DNA of 64,000 nucleotides from the NCBI RefSeq assembly GCF_036013645.1, contig NZ_CP107869.1:868001-932000 (forward strand), given 5' to 3'. The notes under the pieces are model-generated. The model had not been told where the DNA came from, made no database searches, and was given only the letters and a program-made list of their open reading frames with translations. The stretch comes from Streptomyces sp. NBC_00490. Lineage in GTDB: Bacteria; Actinomycetota; Actinomycetes; Streptomycetales; Streptomycetaceae. Numbering within the stretch: the stretch's first letter is position 1; every line of letters starts with the position of its first letter. Positions 17,361 to 25,888 of the stretch are shown in pieces. The translations under genes and the position numbers were made by a program.

Positions 17361-17900
17361 ATGCCTGCCGATGACCTCCCCGAGACGTTTCACGTCACCA
17401 CTGACGAACAATTGCGCGCGGTCTCCAATCTGACCCGCCACCGGATCATGGCGGCGCTCCGCTTCGAGCCCGCGACGATCACGCAGATCGCCGAGCGAGT
17501 GGGTCTCGCGAAGGGGAGCTCCAGCTATCACATACGGCTGCTGGAACGGGCCGGCCTGGTGAAGGTGGTACGGACGCGGAAGGTACGCGGTGTCACCGAG
17601 CGGTACTACGCGATGGCCGCGCGGTCGATCGAGCTGCCGGATCCGGGCGAGGGAGGGCCGGATGTGCTGATGCGCCATGCGGTGGCGGACCTGGAGGCGT
17701 CGCCGGTGGACGGCGAGCGGCACGTACGGATGGCTCATCTGCGGCTCACCGAGGAGCAGTTCGCGCAGTTGGGGGCGCGGCTGGAGGAACTGGCGGATGA
17801 GTTCCAGGCGCTGTCCGATCCGTCGCTGCCGGACGCGTCACTCGTCTTCGCACTGTTCCGTCCGGCACCGCGCGAGCAGGCCGAGGGGGGTGCCAAGTGA
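17361..17900 (+). CDS. ArsR-type winged-helix regulator with YdfH/DUF-like C-terminus
   Basis: 179-residue DNA-binding protein. Winged helix: LRAVSNLTRHRIMAALRFEP, recognition ITQIAERVGLAKGSSSYHIR, then LLERAGLVKVVRTRKVRGVT and RYYAMAARSIELPD. The rest is helical and acidic and probably dimerises or binds ligand. It lacks the Cys motif of arsenic sensors, so it is a metal-independent ArsR/HTH_20 type regulator. No Shine-Dalgarno precedes ATG 17361 because the operator occupies that space. Its TGA overlaps the GTG of the following MFS gene (GTGA), indicating translational coupling. Confidence 0.9.
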   Translation: MPADDLPETFHVTTDEQLRAVSNLTRHRIMAALRFEPATITQIAERVGLAKGSSSYHIRLLERAGLVKVVRTRKVRGVTERYYAMAARSIELPDPGEGGPDVLMRHAVADLEASPVDGERHVRMAHLRLTEEQFAQLGARLEELADEFQALSDPSLPDASLVFALFRPAPREQAEGGAK

Positions 17901-19195
17901 CCTCAACCGCTCGGAAGTTGCCGACCGGGTTCGGACGGCTGTGGACCGCGCAGACCATCTCCTCGCTCGGTGACGGGGTGTCGCACGCCGCACTGCCGCT
18001 GATCGCGTTGACGCTGACGCGGGATCCGATGGCACTCGCCGTCGTCACGGCCGCCGGCACGCTGCCGTGGCTGCTCTTCGGGGTGCTCGGCGGTGCCCTG
18101 GTGGACCGCTGGGACCGCCGACGCACGATGTGGGTCGCGGACGCGTCGCGTGCGGCGCTGCTCGCGATACCGGCGGCGGCAGCCGCGCTCGACGCGCTGA
18201 GCATTGCGCTGCTCGCGGCCGTCGCCTTCCTGCTCGGCCTCGGCGGGCTCTTCTTCGATACGGCCGCCACGGCCTACCTGCCGGATCTGCTCCGCCGCGA
18301 CCCCGCACTCCTGGAGCGCGCCAACTCCCGCCTGCGCGGAGCCCAGACCGCCATGTCCGGTTTCGCGGGACCGCCTGCCGGCAGTGCGCTGCTCGCGCTC
18401 GGCCGGGCGGTTCCACTGCTCGCCGACGCGGTGTCCTTCCTGTTCTCCGCGCTGCTCGTCCGTACGCTGCCCGCCATGCCCCGGCCCGTGCCGGAAGTCC
18501 GCGAGTCGCTGCTTCGGCAAGCGCGGGCCGGCGCCTCGTACGTCTTCCGGGACCGGGTGCTGCTCGGACTCGCGCTCCGCCCGGCGGTCGGGAACGTCGC
18601 CTTCCTCGCCGTGGAGACCGTCCTCGCCCTCTTCGCGCACGACCGCCTCGGCATCGACACCTACGGCTTCGGCCTGCTCCTCACGGCGGAGGCCACCGGC
18701 GGTCTTCTCGGCGCAGGCATCGCCTCCTACCTCGGCCGACGACTCGGCACCGGCACCGCGCTGACCTGCACGGCCGCCGTCGAAGGGCTGGCCATCCTGG
18801 GCCTGGCCGCCGCCCCGAACCCGTACGTGGCCGGGCTCGCGCTCGCCGTCTGCGGGGTCGGCATGGGAGCCACCATGGTCCTCGCACCCTCCCTCCGGCA
18901 GGCGATCGTCCCCGCCCACCTCATGGGCCGGGTCGCCTCCACCTCCCGCATGCTGGCCATGTGCGCCGCCCCCATCGGGGCCTTCCTCGGCGGCTGGCTT
19001 GCCACCACCTACGACATCCGCACCCCGCTCTACGCCGCCGCCGGCCTCCTCCTGACGATGACGGCCGTCACGGCATCCATGACCAGCAACCGCCGGGTCG
19101 AAGCGGCCCTGCGCGCCGCCGCCCCGGCCGACGGCCCAGCTGACCGGGCAACCAAGCAGCAGCCCGCCCGGCAAAGTGCGTCCGACGTGTTGTGA
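17897..19195 (+). CDS. MFS transporter (MFS_3, efflux type)
   Basis: 432-residue inner-membrane transporter with about 12 helices. It opens LPTGFGRLWTAQTISSLGDG followed by VSHAALPLIALTLTRDPM, typical of the MFS_3/enterobactin-exporter-like group, and has the motif-A-like loop GGALVDRWDRRRTMWVADAS. Later helices such as LGLAAAPNPYVAGLALAVCG are clear. It overlaps the ArsR-type gene by four bases and is almost surely under that regulator. The substrate is probably a hydrophobic drug or secondary metabolite, by family analogy only. Confidence 0.92.
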   Translation: MTSTARKLPTGFGRLWTAQTISSLGDGVSHAALPLIALTLTRDPMALAVVTAAGTLPWLLFGVLGGALVDRWDRRRTMWVADASRAALLAIPAAAAALDALSIALLAAVAFLLGLGGLFFDTAATAYLPDLLRRDPALLERANSRLRGAQTAMSGFAGPPAGSALLALGRAVPLLADAVSFLFSALLVRTLPAMPRPVPEVRESLLRQARAGASYVFRDRVLLGLALRPAVGNVAFLAVETVLALFAHDRLGIDTYGFGLLLTAEATGGLLGAGIASYLGRRLGTGTALTCTAAVEGLAILGLAAAPNPYVAGLALAVCGVGMGATMVLAPSLRQAIVPAHLMGRVASTSRMLAMCAAPIGAFLGGWLATTYDIRTPLYAAAGLLLTMTAVTASMTSNRRVEAALRAAAPADGPADRATKQQPARQSASDVL

Positions 19196-19273
19196 AGCCT
19201 GCCGGGAAGGCGTCGACAGATGTCGGGTGCCAGGCCACGGTTTGACTGCCTCATGGAAGCCGAGAGCGCGTGG

Positions 19274-19942
19274 TCAGGGTCCATGCTGTGCGTCGGCGGA
19301 GGGAGAGGTGACGGTGGCGGCGTCGATGAGTTGGCGCAGGGCGCCGTAGTAGACCTCGTCGTCGGTCACGGCGGGCACGATCGCGGCCAGGTGACCGGTC
19401 AGCGCCGGAAACTCCTCCGGGTCGAGCGCGGCCAGCGCGGTGCGCGTCGCGGCCCGGGTGGCCTTGGGGTCGCGGTGGTCGACGAAGCTCGCGCTGCCGA
19501 GTGTGAGCAGGTACAACCGCCGGTACGCGGTGATCGCCTCCTGCGGGCTCATCCCTGCCGCGAGGCTGTCGGCCAGCTGCGGCTCCACCAGGCGGGCCAG
19601 CAGGTTCGATCCCAGCCAGGGTCGCGTCCCGCGCAGCGCGAGCAGCCCGGGGTGGGCAGCGAGCAGCCGGTACAGCGCGAGGAAGCGCGCTTCGGTCGCC
19701 GTGGCCCAGTCGGTTCCCGGCTCGATCACGGGGAGGCGGGCGGCCAGGTGGTCGGTGCACAGGTCGAGGAGGCCGGCCATGTCGGTGCAGCGCCGTTGGA
19801 GGGAAGCGAGGGAGATGTCCAGTCGCACGGCCAGGGCCCGGAAGGTCAGCGCCTCGGGGCCACCCTCGTCAACGAGGAGAAGGGCGGTCTCGGCGATGCG
19901 GTCCGGGGTCGCACGGTCCAGGGAGGGTGAGTGACGCGGCAT
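19274..19942 (-). CDS. TetR-family transcriptional regulator
   Basis: 222-residue regulator. N-terminal HTH: RIAETALLLVDEGGPEALTF then RALAVRLDISLASLQRRCTD. The remainder is an all-helical ligand domain of the TetR_C type (RLPVIEPGTDWATATEARFL, SPQEAITAYRRLYLLTLGSA). ATG 19942 starts just before the HTH; the longer frame upstream would run through the operator. It is divergent from the PLP dehydratase gene with a perfect palindrome between them. Confidence 0.92.
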   Translation of the reverse strand: MPRHSPSLDRATPDRIAETALLLVDEGGPEALTFRALAVRLDISLASLQRRCTDMAGLLDLCTDHLAARLPVIEPGTDWATATEARFLALYRLLAAHPGLLALRGTRPWLGSNLLARLVEPQLADSLAAGMSPQEAITAYRRLYLLTLGSASFVDHRDPKATRAATRTALAALDPEEFPALTGHLAAIVPAVTDDEVYYGALRQLIDAATVTSPSADAQHGP

Positions 19943-19955
19943 ATGAGTCACTGTA

Positions 19956-19970
19956 CGATACGACGTATCG
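19956..19970. promoter_or_regulatory. predicted TetR operator
   Basis: Perfect inverted repeat CGATAC-GAC-GTATCG lying 14 bases before the TetR start and 49 bases before the divergent dehydratase start. Position and symmetry suit autoregulation and control of the dehydratase. Confidence 0.75.
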
Positions 19971-20018
19971 AAAAGCCCGGCCGAAGAGGGGGGTCGCCCC
20001 CTCGACAGGAGCAGCACC

Positions 20019-20975
20019 ATGGACCAGCTCACCTACGGTGACGTCAAAGCGGCCGCCGAACGGATCAGCGGCCGGGTCCGCCCCGTCAGCCTTGCTCCGG
20101 CCGACGCCGGCAGCGCGCCGGGACCGTGCGAGCTGTGGCTGGCGCAGGAGTTCATGCAGCACACCGGCTCCTTCAAGGCCCGCGGCGCGCAGAACTTCCT
20201 CCAGGCCCACCGCGACGCCGGCACCCTCCCGGACACGGGGGTCGCCATCGCCTCCGGTGGCAACGCGGGGCTCGCGTGCGCGTGGGCCGCGCGACAACAG
20301 GGCGTCACCGCGACCGTCTTCGTACCCACCACCGCACCCGCGGTGAAGGTGGCCAAGCTGCGCGCGTACGGCGCCGTCGTCCGCCTCGTCGGCACGGAGT
20401 ACGCCGAGGCCCTCGCCGCCTGCCAGGAGTTCGCCGGCACCACCGGCGCACTCACCTCCCACGCCTACGACCACCCGCTCATCGCGGCGGGCGCGGGCAC
20501 CCTCCTGGAGGAGATCCACGCCCGGCTGCCCGGCCTGGACACGGTCGTGGTCGCCGTCGGCGGTGGTGGGCTGTTCGCCGGTGTGTCCACCGCCGCCCGA
20601 CACCACGGGATCCGCGTCGTGGCCGTCGAGCCGGAGAACTGCCGGGCCCTGAACGCCGCCCTGGAGTCCGGGCGCCCGGTCGACGTCCGCGTGGACTCCG
20701 TCGCCGCCGACTCCCTGGGCGCCCGCCGCACCTCCGCGATGGCACTCCACGCGGCCCAGCAGGACAACGTGCGCTCCGTCCTCGTACCGGACAGCGAGAT
20801 CATCCGGGCCCGCCAGGCGCTGTGGGACGACCGCCGACTCGCCGTCGAACACGCCGCCGCCACAGCCCTCGCCGCCCTCACGGCCACCGAGGCCCCCTAC
20901 CGGCCCGCCCCCGGCGAGAAGGTCGCCGTCGTACTCTGCGGCGCCAACACCGACCCCAGCGACCTCGTCCACTGA
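20019..20975 (+). CDS. PLP-dependent serine/threonine dehydratase family enzyme
   Basis: 318-residue fold-type II PLP enzyme. The cofactor lysine lies in QHTGSFKARGAQN, the phosphate loop is VAVGGGGLFAGVS, and IASGGNAGLACAWAARQQGV matches the substrate-binding Asn loop. The C-terminus EKVAVVLCGANTDPSDLV fits threonine/serine dehydratases (the Cys/Ser that contacts the pyridine ring is in LCGAN). Expected reaction: deamination of L-Ser or L-Thr to a 2-oxo acid and ammonia; racemase activity is also known in this group. No regulatory ACT domain. Ribosome site ACAGGAGCAG. Controlled by the divergent TetR. Confidence 0.9.
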   Translation: MDQLTYGDVKAAAERISGRVRPVSLAPADAGSAPGPCELWLAQEFMQHTGSFKARGAQNFLQAHRDAGTLPDTGVAIASGGNAGLACAWAARQQGVTATVFVPTTAPAVKVAKLRAYGAVVRLVGTEYAEALAACQEFAGTTGALTSHAYDHPLIAAGAGTLLEEIHARLPGLDTVVVAVGGGGLFAGVSTAARHHGIRVVAVEPENCRALNAALESGRPVDVRVDSVAADSLGARRTSAMALHAAQQDNVRSVLVPDSEIIRARQALWDDRRLAVEHAAATALAALTATEAPYRPAPGEKVAVVLCGANTDPSDLVH

Positions 20976-21065
20976 CCAGCGAGACCACGCCCCCGCCGGC
21001 GTGTGGGAGCGCGTCCTGTCTTGGCTCTGCGACCTCAGCTCAGCTCGGCTCGCCTGGCTCGTCGG

Positions 21066-22022
21066 TCAGCCAGGGTTCTCGCCGGAGTCTGCGGGCTGGG
21101 AGTCGTCCAGGGTGGTCCGGTCGATGTCGTCGTTGGCCGCGGCCCAGCTGGCCAGCAGGTTCAGGGCGTCCTGGGACGGGGATGCGGGCTCGGCGGTGTA
21201 GGTGAGGAGGAACTGGCTGGGGCCGTCGGGGAGCGGGAAGGTCTCGAAGGGCAGGTCGAGGTCGCCGACGACCGGGTGATGGAGGAGCTTGACGCCGGTG
21301 GTGTGCATCCGGACGTTGTGGGCCGCCCAGCGGCGCCGGAACTCCTCGCTGCGGGTGGACAGTTCCCCGATCAGGTCCGTCAGCCGTCGGTCGTAGAGGT
21401 CGCGGCCGGCTTCGGCGCGCAGCATGGCGACCGTGTCGTTGGCGACTTCGTCCCAGTGGCGGAAGAACTCTCTCGCGTGCGGGCTGAGAAAGACGAACCG
21501 GGCGTTGTTCGGCGGCCGTACGGGATCGGCGTAGACGAGGGAGAACAGGGCGCGCCCGAGGTGGTTGGCGGCCAGGATGTCCCCGCGTCCGCTGAGGATG
21601 AACGCGGGTGTGCCTGCCATCGAGTCGAGGACGCGCTGCACCGCGGGCCGGACTCGCTGCTGGGCCGGGCGGCGGCGTGGGGGGCGGGTCGTGCCGGCGC
21701 CCCTCAGGAGGTCGAGCAGGTGGATGCGTTCGGCCTCGTCGAGCTGAAGTGCCTGGGCGATGCCTTCGATGACGCTCTCGGAGACGCCGGTGGCGTTGCC
21801 GCGCTCCAGCCGGGTGTAGTACTCGCTGGAGATGCCCGCCAGGAGGGCGACCTCCTCGCGGCGCAGCCCGGTGACCCGTCGGCGCTCTCCGCCGTACAGG
21901 GGCAGTCCGGCCTGCTCGGGGGTGACCCTGGCCCGTCGTGTGACGAGGAATTCCCGGATCCCCGCACGGAAATCATCACGGATGTCGCGGTTATTGCCTT
22001 GCGGGTCGTTTCTGCCTGCCAT
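21066..22022 (-). CDS. XRE regulator with MmyB-type ligand-binding domain
   Basis: 318-residue regulator. Helix-turn-helix: YGGERRRVTGLRREEVALLA then GISSEYYTRLERGNATGVSE. The C-terminal MmyB-like domain follows, with VQRVLDSMAGTPAFILSGRG, LAANHLGRALFSLVYAD and FETFPLPDGPSQFLLTYTAE. This domain binds fatty-acid-like ligands in characterised relatives. ATG 22022 is used; GTG at 22031 is possible. It is divergent from an SDR gene, an arrangement common for this family in Streptomyces, and nested inverted repeats lie between them. Confidence 0.92.
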   Translation of the reverse strand: MAGRNDPQGNNRDIRDDFRAGIREFLVTRRARVTPEQAGLPLYGGERRRVTGLRREEVALLAGISSEYYTRLERGNATGVSESVIEGIAQALQLDEAERIHLLDLLRGAGTTRPPRRRPAQQRVRPAVQRVLDSMAGTPAFILSGRGDILAANHLGRALFSLVYADPVRPPNNARFVFLSPHAREFFRHWDEVANDTVAMLRAEAGRDLYDRRLTDLIGELSTRSEEFRRRWAAHNVRMHTTGVKLLHHPVVGDLDLPFETFPLPDGPSQFLLTYTAEPASPSQDALNLLASWAAANDDIDRTTLDDSQPADSGENPG

Positions 22023-22054
22023 GCGCTTCACTCTACGAGCGCTGGCGCCGGGCT

Positions 22055-22088
22055 GGGGGTCCCTGTCAGTGACCCCCTCATCAGGGAC
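22055..22088. promoter_or_regulatory. nested inverted repeats between XRE and SDR genes
   Basis: Two overlapping inverted repeats: GGGGGTC (22055-22061) with GACCCCC (22071-22077), and GTCCCTG (22059-22065) with CAGGGAC (22082-22088). They lie between the divergent starts and are probable binding sites for the XRE regulator. Confidence 0.55.
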
Positions 22089-22196
22089 TCCCACCCTCGC
22101 GTGACAGCGGGTTTTGTAGGTGGTGCACCGCCCACGGCGATGCGAACCCCCGCACACACCAGGTGCCGGATCACGGCGCCTGAAAGGAAAGTCCTC

Positions 22197-23042
22197 ATGA
22201 GCAAGGTCATTCTCGTCACCGGTGCCGGACGCGGCCTGGGCACCGACATCGCCCGCGAGGCCCTCGCCGCCGGCCACCAGGTCGTCGCCACCGGCCGCCG
22301 CCCCGACGAGATCGAGAAGACCCTGGGCGGGCCGCAGGACAACCTGCTGGTCACCAAGCTCGACGTCACCAGCCTCCAGGACGCCGAGTCCGCCGCGCAG
22401 GCCGCCGTCGACCGGTTCGGGCGCATCGACGTCCTGGTCAACAACGCCGGTAACCTCTTCACCGGCTACTTCGAGGAGATCTCGCCCGCGCAGATGCGCC
22501 GGCAGTTCGAGACGAACCTCTTCGGCCCGATGAACGTCACCCGCGCCGTTCTGCCGATCCTGCGCCGGCAGCGCGCCGGCCACATCATCACCATCACCTC
22601 GACCGCCGGCCGGGTCGGCATGGAGTTCACCTCCGCCTACGCCGCCTCCAAGTTCGCGGCCGAGGGCTGGATGGAGTCGCTGCGCTACGACGTCGAGCCG
22701 TACAACATCCACACCACCGTCGTGGAGCCCGGCTACTTCCGCACCGAACTCCTCGTGGACGGCTCCACCACCTGGCCCGAGCTGTCCATCGAGGACTACG
22801 CCCCGCGCACCACCCCCAGAATCGAGGGCATGAAGAGCATGAACGGCAAGCAGCCCGGCGACCCCGCCAAGCTCGCCCGCGCCCTGCTCACCATCGCCGG
22901 CCAGGACAAGCCCCTCCAGCGCTTCATCGCCGGCGCGGACGCCATCGAGGCCGCCGAAGCCAAGGCGAAGGAACTCCTCGCCCAGGCCGACGCCTCCCGC
23001 GAACTGGGCGACAACCTCGCCTACGCCGACACCCACGCCTGA
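22197..23042 (+). CDS. SDR family oxidoreductase
   Basis: 281-residue classical short-chain dehydrogenase. Cofactor motif TGAGRGLG at 8-15, NNAG at 82-85, and the catalytic Ser near 135, Tyr148 and Lys152 in [13 protein letters not shown]. The Arg pair in ATGRRPDEI after strand two suggests NADPH. The extended C-terminus, ending with a helical Ala/Glu-rich tail, is typical of the group found next to MmyB-type regulators. Ribosome site GAAAGGA. It is followed by a hairpin and then two more oxidoreductase genes. Substrate unknown. Confidence 0.93.
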   Translation: MSKVILVTGAGRGLGTDIAREALAAGHQVVATGRRPDEIEKTLGGPQDNLLVTKLDVTSLQDAESAAQAAVDRFGRIDVLVNNAGNLFTGYFEEISPAQMRRQFETNLFGPMNVTRAVLPILRRQRAGHIITITSTAGRVGMEFTSAYAASKFAAEGWMESLRYDVEPYNIHTTVVEPGYFRTELLVDGSTTWPELSIEDYAPRTTPRIEGMKSMNGKQPGDPAKLARALLTIAGQDKPLQRFIAGADAIEAAEAKAKELLAQADASRELGDNLAYADTHA

Positions 23043-23090
23043 ACAGCACACCCCCACGCACAGACCGAGGCAGAGGACCGGTCGAGCGCA

Positions 23091-23108
23091 CTCCTCGACA
23101 GCGAGGAG
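23091..23108 (+). terminator. hairpin after SDR gene
   Basis: Arms CTCCTCG and CGAGGAG with loop ACAG, 49 bases after the SDR stop. It suggests that the following aldo/keto reductase has its own promoter or is reached by read-through. Confidence 0.5.
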
Positions 23109-23263
23109 AGAGGTGCACGCCCCTCAACGGCGAATACGAGCCGAGCAAGGCGCAGTGCATACGTGACCAGTACAGATCCCCGCCGCCCCTCCCTCGCCAC
23201 ACGAACACCCACAGCTATCGCCCACCGAACAGGCTCAACGGCCACTACGACAAGGAGTACCTC

Positions 23264-24244
<981 letters not shown>

Positions 24245-24312
24245 GCCGCAGCGAAGATCCCACCCCACCTGCACCCATTCTCAATTCACTGACTACTGAA
24301 GCGGTTTCTCCC

Positions 24313-24855
24313 ATGTCCAAGGTTCTCCTTGTCGTAGGCCACCCCGACCTGTCCCAGTCGAAGGCCAACGCCGCGCTCGTGGACGCCGTCCGCGATCTGG
24401 CCCATGTCACCGTGCACGACCTCTACGCCGCCTACCCCGACTTCCAGATCGACGTCGCGGCAGAGCAGGCGCTGCTCGCCGAGCACGATGTGATCGTCTT
24501 CCAGCACCCGGTGTTCTGGTACAACACCACGCCCCTGTTCAAGCAGTGGCAGGACAAGGTCTTCACCTTCGGCTGGGCCTTCACCATCGACGGCTCCCCC
24601 TCGCAGCTGGCCGGCAAGAAGGCCGTCGTCGCGGTCACCACCGGTGTCCCCGCCGACCACTACACCCCCGAAGGCTCGAACCAGGCCACGATCGAGACCC
24701 TCCTCAGCAACTGGCACGCCACCCTGCGACTGTGCCAGTTCGACATCCAGCAGCCGATGGTCAAGGTGCACGGCACCGCCTTCGGCCTCTCCGACGAGGA
24801 CCTGGCCACCTCCGCCAAGCAGTACAACGAACTGCTCGCCTCCTACGCCGCCTGA
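24313..24855 (+). CDS. NAD(P)H oxidoreductase (flavodoxin-like fold, KefF/NQO type)
   Basis: 180-residue FMN or FAD protein. It begins SKVLLVVGHPDLSQSKANAA, the phosphate-binding strand-loop of Flavodoxin_2 proteins, and contains VIVFQHPVFWYNTTPLFKQW followed by QDKVFTFGWAFT, the signature of KefF, KefG and MdaB quinone reductases. Length matches KefF-like members. It lies 68 bases after the aldo/keto reductase and ends at a strong hairpin, so it is probably the last gene of a redox operon. No KefB/C antiporter is nearby, so a quinone reductase role is more likely than channel control. Confidence 0.9.
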   Translation: MSKVLLVVGHPDLSQSKANAALVDAVRDLAHVTVHDLYAAYPDFQIDVAAEQALLAEHDVIVFQHPVFWYNTTPLFKQWQDKVFTFGWAFTIDGSPSQLAGKKAVVAVTTGVPADHYTPEGSNQATIETLLSNWHATLRLCQFDIQQPMVKVHGTAFGLSDEDLATSAKQYNELLASYAA

Positions 24856-24877
24856 GCGCATTCTCACCACGGCGGCG

Positions 24878-24899
24878 GCCCTTGCGGCACCGCAAGGGC
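24878..24899 (+). terminator. strong hairpin ending the redox block
   Basis: Ten-base arms GCCCTTGCGG and CCGCAAGGGC around a two-base centre, 23 bases after the oxidoreductase stop and before the convergent kinase gene. Confidence 0.7.
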
Positions 24900-24944
24900 G
24901 GCACGAACGCCGTCAGGACGCTGCTCCCGGACGGGACAGCCGGG

Positions 24945-25571
24945 TCAGCTGTCGGTGCACGAGGGCCAGTGGTCCAGCGCCCACTCCGGCCAGCCCGGCC
25001 AGCCGGCCGGCGGGGGCGGGATCTCGCCGCCGGCGAGTTCAGCGGCGTCGGGCACCTGGAACTGCTCCCGCCATCGGTCTACGTCGGCCTCAGTCATCGG
25101 GAACGTCTGATGCGGTGCCGTTGTCTGGCGGTGCGCGATGCGGGCGAGCTGGACTTCCTTGTCCACGGGCAGATAGACCACCTGGCATGCTGCCCCGGCC
25201 GACCGTGCCAGCCAGCGCAGTGCCGAGCGTTCGTCGCGGCCCCAGAGCCCGTAGTCGAGCACGACGTTGGTCCCCAGCCGCAGCGCCTGCAGGGCGACCG
25301 AGATGAGCCGCCCTTCGAGCACGAAGCGCTTGCCGTCGGCCATCGAGTCGTCGAAAAGCGGCACCATCCAGTGATCCGGGGTCAGCCGCAGCGCCCGGTG
25401 CGTCACGGCGAGCTCATTGGCCCGGGTGGTCTTCCCGGCTCCGGGGAGCCCGACCATCAGGAACAGGATGGCGACAGCCGGGTCCTGTGTGACGACGAGC
25501 CCGGCTGTATGCGGGCATGGGTACGGGTGTGGGTTTTCGTGCTGTGCGTCGAAGCGCTGCGACTGAGACAT
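24945..25571 (-). CDS. AAA/P-loop small-molecule kinase-like protein
   Basis: 208-residue ATP-binding protein. Walker A is LMVGLPGAGKTTRANELA; a later VVLDYGLWGRDERSALRWLA contains the Asp/Arg region seen in zeta-like and adenylyl-sulfate-type kinases of the AAA_33 group. Related proteins phosphorylate nucleosides, antibiotics or sugars. No antitoxin gene is adjacent, which argues against an epsilon-zeta toxin pair. ATG 25571 has the ribosome site AGGGGAGAC. Convergent with the redox block. Confidence 0.82.
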   Translation of the reverse strand: MSQSQRFDAQHENPHPYPCPHTAGLVVTQDPAVAILFLMVGLPGAGKTTRANELAVTHRALRLTPDHWMVPLFDDSMADGKRFVLEGRLISVALQALRLGTNVVLDYGLWGRDERSALRWLARSAGAACQVVYLPVDKEVQLARIAHRQTTAPHQTFPMTEADVDRWREQFQVPDAAELAGGEIPPPPAGWPGWPEWALDHWPSCTDS

Positions 25572-25888
25572 GTCTCCCCTGATCAGGCAGGATGGCCCGG
25601 CAGCACAGAGACCAGTGGGTGGCTGCCGGCAGAACACTGATCCGGCGGTACATCAGCAAGGGGCCGTGGTTACGGCAGCCTCGGACACCGCCGCAGAGCG
25701 GCGGTACGGGTAGTCATAGTGGCGCAGCAGCACATGCCCGCACGATAACCGACCACGACGCCGATCCCTTCAGCAAGCTGCCCGTCACAAGCGTCCGCAC
25801 GGTCACGCCGACCACCGGGACGGGGACGGGCATCGCGGACCGGGCAGGCAGTGGATCATCCCGGCCGGCTCCCCGGTAACGTGAGGGT
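25572..25888. other. intergenic region before RNase J
   Basis: 317 bases holding the divergent promoters of the kinase and RNase J genes. No gene or clear palindrome is seen. Confidence 0.4.

Noticed and set aside
21003..22196. Plus-strand open frame of about 400 codons before the SDR
   Set aside because: Antisense shadow of the XRE gene; Gln/Val/Gly-rich translation without family features.
22023..23057. Minus-strand open frame continuing upstream of the XRE gene
   Set aside because: Antisense shadow of the SDR gene; the HTH protein begins at 22022.
24945..25571. Zeta-type toxin
   Set aside because: P-loop kinase fold is shared, but there is no antitoxin gene and the neighbours are metabolic.
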